Source of the DNA: Narthecium ossifragum
Lineage: Eukaryota; Streptophyta; Magnoliopsida; Dioscoreales; Nartheciaceae
Direction: 5' to 3'
DNA: 64,000 nt
Assembly: GCA_963920575.1 (NCBI GenBank)
Contig: OY986969.1
Span: 15,175,288-15,239,287, forward strand
Position 1 is the first letter of the stretch, and the number at the start of each line of letters is the position of its first letter. Of this stretch, positions 23,470 through 33,603 are shown in pieces. The position numbers and the translations under genes are program-made. A model generated the notes under the pieces. It was not told the origin of the DNA, searched no databases, and was given only the letters and a program-made list of their open reading frames with translations.

Positions 23470-25262
23470 CCCCCTTCCTTCAAAATTGGCCTTGTCCTCA
23501 AGGCCAGAGTTAAGTCAGGTAGGATGGCTCTATGTGGTTGGACCGAATCAACTTGCTGCTGTAGTTCTGGACTCGGTGGGGGAGAAACCAGGTCGATCCC
23601 ATGTCGGGTCCAGTGGTAGCATGGGCAATGTTGAAGGAGCATCTGGAGGTCGATCTGACGGCTCAGGTAACTCCAGAAATATGATCTTCAATGGCTCTCC
23701 TGGATCATCCTCATCATGTCCCATCAGTAGTGTTGCCCATGGCCATAGGATGGGATCTGATCTCCATGGTCTAATCAACTGTGCAGGGACATGGCTTGAA
23801 TCTTGGTCAAGCTGGCTTTGGTCCAATCTGAAGTGAAGATGGCTGGACTATGCTTCTGCTGCACTAGTATGGGCTAGAAGTTGGTTGAACCAAGTTGAAT
23901 CTTCAGCTGTGCTGAGTCGTACTATGGTCCAAACATGTCTGACTTGGTTAGCTCTATCGGTGTCAATCTGGACTTGAATCAGTTGAGCCAAACCAGTGTT
24001 ACCATCATAATCAGATCTGATCAGATTGAATATGGCATCTGAATAAGAAGGGTAGCCCCTTTCATGGCTCATATCAACCTTTGAATGCTTGATCAACGGC
24101 TGAGGATGCATCTTGATCACATGGAGTTGATCTGGATGGTCCTGATTGCTGGAGACTCTTTGATCAGGTTCAGATCGAAGATCGGAAGCGCTGGATCGAA
24201 GATCACGCTGATCAAATGGCTGAATCAAGTAGCAGTCTTGATCGGACGGCTGAGAAGCTGCCGGAACTGGATCAACGGCGAGACGAGGTCGCCGGAGTGT
24301 GGCAATGGCACAGGAAGCTTCGCAGGGACGTGAGGGTTCGATCCGTACGGTTTGATCGACGGATTGGGCCTCGGATGCACCGGATCTGTTGTTGGCGGCG
24401 CGGTGGATGTCGTCGCCGATGATCACCGGTGAGGGAGTGCTCATCGGTAGCCGGGGATGGGTGGAAACGGTTCGTGAAGGTCTTGGGACCTTTCTAGTGA
24501 TGTCTGATCTTGGGATCATCCTCGGCAAGTGGCGGAGTGAAGGTTGCCGGATCAATGGAATTTGCAGGAGTTGGGTTCCAGCGATCCGAGCTTCCTTCGT
24601 GGTCACAGACGGCCAAGGTGGCTTCGGGGAAGGACGCCGATGGTTCTCCGGTGTGTAGATGGAGAGGATGGCGTCGGAGGGCGGCGATCGGGTGGCGGCT
24701 CGGGGACGAGCCGGGACGACGAAGGGTCGGCTCGGGGTCAAGCCGTGCGCGGGGAAGGAGATGAGCCGCGGCTCGAGCCAATCCGGGAGGAGAGAGAAAA
24801 TCCCGGGAAAAATCTGGAAAATTAGGTAAAATTCCAGAAAAATCATGGGAAGGTTGTAGAAGGTGTTCACCCGGATCTGGCGGAGTTAAACTCGGAGTTA
24901 CAATTATGGTTGCTCTCGAAGTTGCGGGAGGAGTCTCAGTCGGAGTCCTGATCCGAGTTGGCTCGGGGTCAGGTTCCGTAATCTGGGTAGCAGCTAGGGT
25001 AGGGGTCTAACTCAAAACCTGAATCCTTGTGGGACTTGTTTGAGTCACAGTTGACCATCTACTGGTAATCTGCTCCCACTTCAGACTAGTGCGCTCCAAG
25101 TTTCTTCTTTGGCGTTCCATCAAAGTTGAACATTGCTTCAACTGGGCCTGCATAATCTTGAATTGCTACTCCAAACTTTCCTGGGGTACTCCGTACATGG
25201 TGGCGAAGTTTCCAGTAGGTTCTGAACCGCACAATCGGTGGAACGGAGCTCTGATACCAAGT
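23470..25262 (-). other. E internal region, unidentified ORFs
   Basis: The longest sense ORF (minus strand, 24870-23848, 340 codons) is rich in Arg, Pro and Ser and matches no domain I know. Nearer the PBS, a short sense segment beginning at an ATG in good context (CGCCACCATG, about 25200) reads MYGVPQESLE, a stop, then a coiled-coil-like QFKIMQAQLKQCSTLMERQR, reminiscent of the start of a gag protein. I read the interior as a gag remnant followed by non-coding spacer. Confidence in any protein function is low. Confidence 0.5.
25246..25259 (-). other. E primer binding site (tRNA-iMet type)
   Basis: The plus strand GAGCTCTGATACCA is the reverse complement of TGGTATCAGAGCTC, the commonest plant retrotransposon primer site, complementary to the 3' end of initiator tRNA-Met. 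It lies three bases inside the 5' LTR. Confidence 0.9.
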
Positions 25263-26642
25263 TGTTACGAGCGGTCTACTCGTGATCCTCTCGTAATGGG
25301 TCTCTACTGCTCCAATCGATCAGAATCGGCCTGATCGGACTTGATTTGAGTCCAATGGGCTGAAGCTGGATCGAATCTGGTTCAGATCTGGCTCAGATTG
25401 GGGTAAGACTCGACTGGGTCAAGTCTGGATTGGTTGATTGGCTCTTGGAATTGAATCTGGCTCGGATTGGGTTTAATGGCTTGGCTGAACCGGCTAGGAG
25501 TGGGTTAAGTGGCTGAGCCAAATCAGAGTGGGCTGAGTCTGAATCAATTGGCTGGCTGAACCAAGTTAGAGTTGGCTGAGCCAACTTGGTTGGGCTGAAC
25601 CGGAGTTGATCCAAGGGCTGTGGTTCGCCGGAGTAGATCGCCGGCGTAGGGACGGCGGCGGCGGTCGGGATCGTGGCAGGAAGGGTCGCCTGGAGGTGGG
25701 GAAGAGATCTACCGGCTTGGATCGGTGAGGTAGGTGGCGGATCGGCCGGATCTGGAAGATGGACGGCGGGGGTTTGGGTTCACCAGCGTCGGGGACGACG
25801 GGGAGCTTGGCTGGGGCTTGGGACGTCGGGAAGATGGTCGGGAAAGGGTCGTGGAGAGACAAGGAAGGTTTTAGGAGGGTTTAGGGGTGAAATCGGGGAC
25901 GGGCGTGGGGTTGACGGCGAAGGGGACGGAGGTCGGTTGCCGAGGAAGGCGCCGGAGATGGTGAAGGGCGACGGGAAGGGTATGGCCGGAGTCGTGGGTG
26001 GTAGGGGGAGACGATGGTGGGTTTAGGTGGTAGAGGGGGTGGCCGGAGAGAGAACGGGAAGGATGCCGGCGGTAGCTAGGGTACGGGAGAGAGGAAGAAG
26101 ATGAACAGTGACGATGACGTGGCGGTGACGTGGCGGTGACGTGGAGGAGAGAGAAAGTGACGGAGAAGGAAGATGAAGGTGAAGGCGATGCCGGCCGCGG
26201 AGAAGATGACCAGCGGGGAAGAAGATGGATCTATGGTGGATATCTGGTGGAAGCTATATTATCTCTACTCCTATGATAATTTATCAACTACTCCTAATAA
26301 TTCATAACTCTTCATTCATCATTCATCATCATTATTCATCATAATACAAACTACTAAGGTCCTTTTATAGAGACCTTGACAGAGTCCTAATCCACTAGAA
26401 AACCCTCTTGCTTGATTAGCAAGTAATAAGGTTTCTGACTCAACTCAACTTCCTAACTCAAAGGGACTCTTAATTAATTCCTAACAATCAACTAGGACTC
26501 AATAAAAGACTAATGATAAATACTAATTAAATACTCTAGTTTGAACTAGGGAAGTCCAAGTCAAACTAGGAAAGAGGTTGAACCAGCTTGGTTCCTCTTA
26601 TGGGTTCGGGTCCAGTTGGTCGAGTCGGATCGACTCGTACCA
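25263..26642 (-). repeat. E 5' LTR
   Basis: 1380 bp, TGTTACGAGCGG...ACTCGTACCA, nearly identical to 22091-23469. The minus-strand TATA-like CTCTATAAAAGG is at about 26362-26373. It ends exactly before the TTCTA duplication. Confidence 0.92.
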
Positions 26643-26647
26643 TTCTA

Positions 26648-27429
26648 CCTTTTTACACGAGCTCCCTGCTTTCTGAGGCAAGAACACCCGGTTACTCAGT
26701 AGATCACCTAATAGTTGTTTAGGCACAGCTTGATCAAGCTCCAGAACTTTTTCTTTTTTGTTCTGTGCATGCAATACTCAACACTAGCTAATGCTGAAAT
26801 CACGGTCTAGATTAACAATATCATGCTCATTCCTCTGGTGAGTATAATTGCCACTACACATAAAGTGTTCGTGTGTGAATCACATGATGTTCTACCTTCA
26901 AGTTATCACGCATGCAATCAATGTATAGGACAGTCCATATGAAAGTAACATGTATAATAAGCATAAAAATTTCTCCTCATGTACAATTTCTAATAACATG
27001 CTCAATTCAACACTATTAAACCCACAAAGTAGCATGCATGAGATCATGTATGCCTACACCCCCCAACCTGAAATTCACATTGTCCCCAATGTGTGCTAAT
27101 CATGACAATAGAATAAAATAGGGTGCGGGTTTAAATTTTAAATAAAATAGACAAGAATTATAAAGTAAAATAGAAGCGAGGTCACCTGACAAAATAACTG
27201 AAATCTTGCCCAAGGCTCTTCATGGTGGCCAAACTTCTCAAGCAAGGCAGACGGTGGTCCAATCATCCTAAAAAACATAGCATAACAAACAAAAGCAAAT
27301 GAGAACGAAAATAAACAAACTAAAACAACCTAACTTAATGAAAAAGGGAAATGATAGATAGTAGAAAGATCATCACTCGTAGACAGGGTCTACGAGCGGA
27401 ACATGATGCTCATCAATGGCCGCCTTCTC
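26648..27429 (-). other. X region downstream of pol
   Basis: Non-coding X sequence between the integrase end and the E insertion. A second CACCCCCCAACCTG stretch at about 27057-27070 looks like a duplicate of the polypurine tract (GGTTGGGGGGTG on the minus strand). No ORF. Confidence 0.6.
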
Positions 27430-27993
27430 TGGGATTAGCTTCAGTCGCTGTCCATTGGCCTTGAATAGCCTCCCATCCTTCGGGTCTCAATCTCCACAGC
27501 CCCATTCTCAAATATTCTGCTAACGGTGAAGGGGCCTGTCCAGCATGATCTCAGCTTCCTAGGATGTAAGTGTAGTCGCACGTCATACAGGTAGACTTGC
27601 TGCCCTTCTTGAAACGTTTTCCTCAGGATCCGCTTGTCGTGGTAGGCCTTTGTTTTTGCCTCGAATATCCTGGAACTCTCATAAGCATCATTCCTTAGTT
27701 CCTCCAGCTCAGACAGCTGGAGTTTCCGTTTCTGACTTGTAGTATCCAAAGTAAAATTTAGTGACTTAATAACCGAATATGCCCTATGTTCTAACTCAAC
27801 TGGAAGATGACATGGTTTTCCATAAACTAGGCGAAATGGCGACATTGCTAGGGTAGTCTTGTAGGTAGTGCGATATACCCACAACACGTTTGATAGCCTC
27901 AAGGACCAGTCTTTTCAGTTATGGCTTCATGTCTTTTCCAGGATTTGCTTTATCTCGCTATTGGCTAATTCAGTTTGGCCATTCATCTGTGGA
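27430..27993 (-). pseudogene. X integrase C-terminal domain
   Basis: On the minus strand it starts HPQMNGQTELANSEIKQILEKT (with the catalytic Glu in NSEIKQ), meets stops near 27920, then reads openly from 27902: LWVYRTTYKTTLAMSPFRLVYGKPCHLPVELEH, KRKLQLSELEELRNDAYESS, TKAYHDKRILRKTFQEGQQV, ending GPFTVSRIFENGAVEIET. This is the typical Athila integrase tail without a chromodomain. The rest of the integrase is at 32705-33440, across Y. Confidence 0.9.
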
Positions 27994-28303
27994 TGATGAT
28001 GATGCATAATGTTATATTTTTATCCCTTAATACTTAGTCTCCTGTGTTTATTTGTTACCTAAATACAATCATTATTCTTATATTTTGATGTAGGATGCAA
28101 TTGAAGTCCATAAGTTCAAAAAGAAGCTGAAAAGAGTATATGTATGAACTTTAAAGATTAAACTGTACCTTCTGATGAAGAACCAGATTATGTGTCATAT
28201 ATGATTGGAAAGCTCTTGAAGTCTAGTTTCTGGAGAAAGTTACAGTGCTTTTACTACAACCAGCGCAGGGCAGAATAGCAGAAGAAATTTCCAAAGAATA
28301 AAA

Positions 28304-28537
28304 GATCGATCTTCTTTCTATAAAAGATCGATCCTTTATGCACCTAGAGATGAAAAAGACCCACGATCCACCATCAGGCTCTGTCAAAAATATACACTCG
28401 CAGGGTCGATGCGAGGATCGACGGCGAAGATAAACATGAAATCTGGAAAAAGAGATCGATCTTCTTTCCAAAAGAGATCGATCTGAGTCAGGGCGCAGCC
28501 ACAGTCTGGAAAGAAAATATTTTCATAAAGATCGATC
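28304..28537. repeat. GATCGATC pairs in Y LTR
   Basis: Pairs at 28304/28326 and 28454/28476, both 22 bp apart, plus a single copy at 28530. They lie 65-300 bp upstream of the TATA box. Between them is a GGGTCGATGCGAGGATCGAC stretch resembling the T-family motif. Confidence 0.85.
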
Positions 28538-28601
28538 TTTGTTAACCGAATTTGTAGAATTAAGAGCTCAGATTTAATCCGAGGATGGGAAACTTATGGG
28601 C

Positions 28602-28609
28602 TATAAATA
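28602..28609 (+). promoter_or_regulatory. TATA box of Y LTR
   Basis: TATAAATA in the context GGGCTATAAATAGG, identical in form to the box in the A LTR (52568) and, in reverse, to that in Y' (about 45247). Confidence 0.7.
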
Positions 28610-29497
28610 GGGTTCTTTTTTGGGATTGAGAGGGTAAATTCTAGAGGATTTTGGTTGCTACTTTCTACTTCTTTTATATTTCTAGGGTTCTTCTTTCTTC
28701 AAAAAAAGGATTGGATTGTTCTTGATAGCTTTGCGTTGCTAAATCTTAATTCTTGGTCGAGAAAACTGAAACCTCGGAATCAATGAAATCGTGAGATATA
28801 ATCTATTTTTATTGTTCAATTTATACTTGAGTATTGAATGCTATTCTGTCATTATATTCGTGATTGACTAGTCTAATTGCTAGGAGGCCTACTAGTTTAT
28901 TATTCATTGCGATTTACTGCTAGGTTGGATATCAAATTCGTAATTGTATGATCCCTCTAATCTACGAAGCAACTGAGATCTATTGATTTACTGCGTTTCA
29001 GAGATTAATAGATCTTAGGAAGAACGTTCGACTAAATTAAATGCAACCGCTTGTGCTTGTATTGTTTAGCTTCGTCGATCTCCCTATTCTTAAGGCTGCT
29101 ACTAGATTAAATCTACAGCGCTTGTCTTAGGTTGTTTAGTAGTTAGGGTTAATTGGATCGCTTGTTTCTAATTAACTATGATTGAGGAGAGAATTTTAAT
29201 TCGAACGGTGAATATTCGAGGTATGAATTGATACATTCTTGCATCAATGATCAGTTATAAAGATTCCGATGGTGGATGTTGACTCAGACCAAGGTTTGTT
29301 CTCTTGATTCAATTCGATTCTTCGCTTTAGATTGTTTCTTTAATGTTTTCCTCATGTTTAAAACCCCCCATCTTTGTTCTCTAAGCACAAAACAATGCTA
29401 AACACTTTTCGTGGGATCGACTCGTACTCGCACTTCTACATTTATCTTAAGGAGTATTGGTTTTATTTTTGAGTGTCTGCGACAACGCATCAAATTT

Positions 29498-29515
29498 TGG
29501 CGTCATTGTCGGGGA
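29498..29515 (+). other. Y primer binding site (tRNA-Asp type, degraded)
   Basis: TGGCGTCATTGTCGGGGA differs at a few positions from TGGCGCCGTTGCCGGGGA, the complement of the plant tRNA-Asp 3' end. It lies five bases after the LTR end. Confidence 0.8.
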
Positions 29516-29686
29516 GTGATTCCAGTTGATTTTTGTGCTTATTGTGATCTTTATTTCATAAAAAAAAAGAGTTTACTTCGTTTATTAGTGCTTTAGTGTA
29601 GGATTTTTTTTTATATTTATCTTCATTACTCTAGACCTTTTGTTCATTTGTTTCTCTTGGTTTATCAGAGTCTTTTTGATTGTTTA

Positions 29687-31391
29687 TGAGTATAGCTCGA
29701 TCTTTTAATCAAGGTGATTTGTAGTACGATCCAAAGATAGAAAGAACTTTGTGCAGGTTAAGGAGGAAAGCTCAGAGAAACTTTGAGGAGAATGATTTGG
29801 ATCTTGATTTCTCATTTGCTAGCGATTTTGGATTAGAAGAGGAAGAAGTCATGGCCGGAAATCGGACTTTGAAAGAACTTGCAACCCCATATTTGAATCA
29901 ACAACCCTTATGCATTACATTCCCTACTTTGGATGCTGCTACTACTTTTGAATTGAAATTGGGACTAATACATCTCTTACCCACTTTTCATGGACTTGTA
30001 GGTGAAGATCCTCACAAGCAAATTGAAAGCCTTCCCATTTTTTTTGAAGGATTCGGCTAAGGATTGGCTTTATTATTTACCCTCTGGAAGTATTACCACA
30101 TGGAACGAGATGAAGAGGTTGTTTCTGGAGAAATATTTTCCATCTTCAAGAGCGGCCAACTTTAGAAAAGAGATCTGTGGTGTAAGGCAACATAACGGAG
30201 AATCTCTACATGAGTATTGGGAACGTTTCAAGAAATTATGTGCAAGTTGTCCCCATCATCAAATTAGTGAGAAATTACTTATCTAATATTTTTATGAGAG
30301 CTTACAAACCACTGAAAGGAGTATGATTGATGCCGCTAGTGGAGGAGCTTTGGTGGATAAAACTCCTGAAGCCGCAAGGAACTTGATTGCAAATATGGCG
30401 GCTAATTATCAACAATTTAATACTAGACTTGATTCATATTCAAAACATGTTAATGAGGTAAATATTTCATCCCTTGAACAACAGATTGCGAGTCTAACTT
30501 CTCTTGTTCGTCAATTTACTGTAGGTAATATGCAAACAACAAAGGTTTGTATATTACTTCGGTGGCAGGACATCCAACTAATATGTACCCGACTCTTCAA
30601 GAGGAACCTATTGAACAAGTAAATGCAGCGGGTAGTTTCCCTGGACTACCGCAAAGGATGTATGATCCATATTCAAACACGTATAATCCGGGATGGAGGG
30701 ATCACCCCAATATCAACAATATAGATCGCCATACCCCTCGAGACCACAACCGAACCCAGCTCCTAATTCTTGTATGTCTTTAGAAGATATTGTTAAATCC
30801 CTTGCTACTAACACTTTGCAATTTCAACAGGAGACTAAACAATTTCAACAAGAGGCGAAGGCCAGTATTCAAGGTTTGGAACATCAGGTGGGCCAAATGG
30901 CGACAACAATTAGTAAGCTGGAGGCGCAAAGTTCGGGAAAATTATCCTCTCAAACGGTAATAAATCTAATAGAAAATGCAAGTGCAATTGTTTTGAGAAG
31001 TGGTAAAGAAGTTGAGATTCCATCAAAGGAAGTCACTGCATCGTCACCGCAAGAAAAAGTGCAAAATATTGTCGCGGACAAAGACTTTTCCGATGATGAC
31101 GACGTACCTAAACGTAAGTTTCCACCTCTTTCTGATTATAAACCAGTGCCTCCTTTTCCTCAGGCTTTAGTTGAATCAAGAAAATATAAGAAGAATTCAG
31201 ATCTATATGAGACTTTTTGTCGATGCGAGGTAAATATTTCACTCTTAGATGCTATTAAACAAGTACCTCATTATGCGAAATTCTTGAAAGAATTGTGCAC
31301 AATTAAGAGGAAACATAAACTCAAAGGATGTGAGAAGGTGAGAGTAGGTGAAAATGTTTTTACAATTCTTCGAAGAAAAATTCTTACATAG
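29687..31391 (+). pseudogene. Y gag pseudogene
   Basis: From an ATG at 29687 the frame meets a stop near 29721, then reads NRTLKELATPYLNQQPLCI and LIHLLPTFHGLVGEDPHK, jumps frame near 30040 with loss of about 40 codons against the family, and continues SAKDWLYYLPSGSITTWNEM and SLHEYWERFKKLCASCPHHQ (retrotransposon gag domain). Another stop follows near 30284. The zinc-knuckle region near 30560 retains GHPTNMYP but its cysteines are gone. The C-terminal part (30693-31391) has a coiled coil and PPFPQALVESRKYKKNSDL, typical of the Athila gag-protease linker. Confidence 0.85.
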
Positions 31392-31744
31392 TGTAAAGAT
31401 CCAGGTATGTTTACTATCCCATGTACAATTGGTAACACTAAATTAGATAAGGCCATGTTAGATTTAGGAGCTTCTATCAATGTTATGATATATTCTATAT
31501 ATGCTTCTTTAAAACTTGGACCTTTGAATGAAACTGGTGTTGTGATTCAATTGGCTGACAGATCTAACGCCTATCCTAAAGGTGTAGTTGAAGATATTCT
31601 TGTGCAAGTCAATGATTTAGTTTTCGCTGCTGATTTTTATGTGCTTGATATGGAGAATGGTGATCAAACTACTCCTATTTTGTTGGGAGACCTTTCCTAA
31701 AGACATCTAAAACTAAGATAGATGTTCATAGTGGCACACTTACC
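31392..31744 (+). pseudogene. Y aspartic protease
   Basis: Contains MLDLGASINVM, the catalytic DLGAS-type signature of Athila proteases, then VVIQLADRSNAYPKGVVEDI and FYVLDMENGDQTTPILLG. A stop at 31384-31391 separates it from gag, and a frameshift near 31690 from RT. The active-site Asp is retained. Confidence 0.85.
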
Positions 31745-32704
31745 ATGGAATTTGTTGGTGAAACTGTTAAGTTTAATATTTATGATGCTATGAAATATCC
31801 TGCTGGTGAAGGAGTGTTACCAGTGATTATTTCCAATAACCTTAGTGCTCCACAGGAAGAAAAACTTGTGCATGTTCTTAAGAAGCATAAGACAACTATT
31901 GGTTGGACAATTGCAGACATCAAGGGAATCAGCCTGAGTACATGCATGCATCGTATCTTGCTTGAAGAGGGAGCAAAACCTTCCTGCCAACCACAAAGAA
32001 GGTTAAACCCACCCATGATGGATGTAGTAAAGAAGGAGATCCTCAAACTTCTTGAAGTTGGAGTGATATATCATACTTCGGATAGCACTTGGGTTTGTCC
32101 AGTTCAAGTGGTTCCTAAAAAGACAAGAATAACCGTAGTGAAAAATCATAAAGATGAGTTAGTTCCTACCCGTGTTCAAAATGGGTGGACGGTTTGTATA
32201 GATTGTAGAAAATTAAATGCTATGACCCGTAATGACCACTTCCCTTTATCTTTTATCGATCAGATGCTTGAAAGATTAGCTGGTCACTCTTATTATTGTT
32301 TTCCTGATGGTTATTCAGGTTATTTTCAGATTGCAATTGTCCCTGAAGATCAGGAAAACACTTTATGGAGACTATTTTGATAATTGTGTACATAACCATA
32401 CACTTGTTCTTCAAAAATGTACAGAAACTAGCCTTGTGTTAAATTCTGAGAAATGTCATTTCATGGTTGAACAAGGTATAGTTTTGGGTCATGTTGTTTT
32501 ATCTAAAGGAATTGAGGTTGATAAAGCTAAAGTTGATGTTATTCAATCTTTACCTTATCCCACTAGTGTGAGGGAAGTTCATTTTTTTATTGGACATGCA
32601 GATTTTTACCGAAGATTCATCAAGGACTTCTCCAAAATAGCATTACCGCTATGCACGTTATTACAAAAGGACAAGGTTTTTGTGTTCGATGAGGCATGCA
32701 AAAA
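31745..32704 (+). pseudogene. Y reverse transcriptase, internally deleted
   Basis: N-terminal RT blocks are present: [31 protein letters not shown]-like VCPVQVVPKKTRITVVKNHK, GWTVCIDCRKLNAMTRNDHF and YYCFPDGYSGYFQI. Near 32375 the frame breaks and the next recognisable block is SEKCHFMVEQGIVLGHVV, so the catalytic xMDD box has been deleted. The thumb region continues to [20 protein letters not shown] and stops at about 32704 at the junction with X. Confidence 0.88.
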
Positions 32705-33603
32705 GCAGTGGAAACCTTATGTGTGACTCCATACCTGCGCATCAAAGCCTCAAAAGAGCGGTTACAAAAGTGCGATTCTTGGTCACTAATAATAACCCTA
32801 GGAGTACCAAATCTAGACAAAACATGCTCTTTAAGAAACTTGATGACAGTGGAATGCCCATTATTCCTACATGCAATAGCCTCCACCCACTTAGACACGT
32901 ATTCCAAAGCCAACAATATATATAAATAGCCAAAAGAAGAAGGAAAGGGTCCTATAAAGTCTTTACCCCAACAATAAAAAATATCTACAGCTTGAATGGG
33001 GTTCAAAGGCATCATATGTCTCATAGATAAAGCTTCTAACGTTAAGCATCTATCACATGATCTGTAGAAAATGTTAACATCACGAAATATAGTAGGCCAG
33101 TAAAAACCATATTGAAGAATTTTACCAGCGGTCTTTTTCATCGAGAAATGGCCTCCACATGTATGAGAGTGACAGAATGTAATGATGCTTTCTATTTCAT
33201 AATCAGGGATACAACGCCGCATAATCTGGTCAGGACAATACTTAAACAGACAAGGATAATCCCAATAAAATTTCTTTACCTCAACAAAAAATCTATGCTT
33301 ATCCTGCACACTCCAAAAGGAAGGGATCTCACTTGTCACTAAGTAATTAAAAATGTGCGCATACCAGGGCAGTCGTGCAACTGAAAAGAGTTGCTCATCA
33401 GGGAAGTCATCCACGATCGGTGGCTCATTTTCCGCTACTTCCACCGTCAACCTCGATAAGTGATCAGCGACAATGTTCTCCACGCCCTTGTTGTCTTTTA
33501 CAGAGATATCGAATTCATGTAAGATTAATATCCAACGAATTAGGGGCGCTTTAGCATCCTTCTTGGTGAGAAGGTACTTAAGTGTGGCATGATCAGTCAA
33601 AAT
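32705..33603 (-). pseudogene. X RNase H end and integrase N-terminal and core domains
   Basis: Open on the minus strand without stops from 33603 down to the Y junction. It reads TDHATLKYLLTKKDAKAPLI and [11 protein letters not shown] (end of RNase H), then the integrase zinc domain (CHSHTCGGHFSMKKTAGKI ... CDRCL), then the core with DFIGPFPSSFGYLYILLALE (first Asp), VIISDQESHFCNRS (second Asp) and GVTHKVSTAF, where Y interrupts. The third catalytic residue is at the far side (27993 down). The second Asp is followed by QE where GG is usual. Confidence 0.9.

Larger units (their letters stand above)
22091..26642 (-). mobile_element. Non-autonomous LTR retrotransposon E
   Basis: Two near-identical direct LTRs (22091-23469 and 25263-26642) enclose a 1.8 kb interior, flanked by a perfect 5-bp duplication TTCTA (22086-22090 and 26643-26647). 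The minus strand reads PBS GAGCTCTGATACCA in reverse (TGGTATCAGAGC, tRNA-iMet type) next to the right LTR, and a purine tract GAAGGAAGGGGG next to the left LTR, so it is transcribed leftward. The interior has no protease, RT, RNase H or integrase. I count about 26 differences between the LTRs, roughly 98% identity, making it one of the youngest insertions here. It is a LARD-like element needing enzymes in trans. Confidence 0.92.
27994..29492 (+). repeat. Y 5' LTR
   Basis: 1499 bp, TGATGATGATGCATAATG...GACAACGCATCA. The same family as solo LTR Y' (44352-46081), which shares both ends and the TTTAAAACCCCCC block. A TATA box (TATAAATA) is at 28602-28609. Its U3 contains GATCGATC pairs with CTTCTTTC-type spacers. 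Confidence 0.88.
27994..32704 (+). mobile_element. Truncated Athila-type element Y
   Basis: Order left to right: 5' LTR (27994-29492), tRNA-Asp-like PBS (29498-29515), gag, protease, and RT ending abruptly in VFVFDEACKK at about 32700. RNase H, integrase and 3' LTR are missing, and X integrase follows at once in the opposite orientation. Internal deletions in gag and RT and several stops make it inactive. GTGGA at 27989-27993 and at about 32705-32709 could be a duplication, but see the findings. Protein motifs place it in the Athila/Calypso group, distinct from X and A. Confidence 0.88.

Noticed and set aside
27989..32709. GTGGA as the target duplication of Y
   Set aside because: Accepting it leaves the X integrase with a 14-bp loss and wrong frame; the repeat is probably chance within GTGGATGAT...AGCAGTGG.
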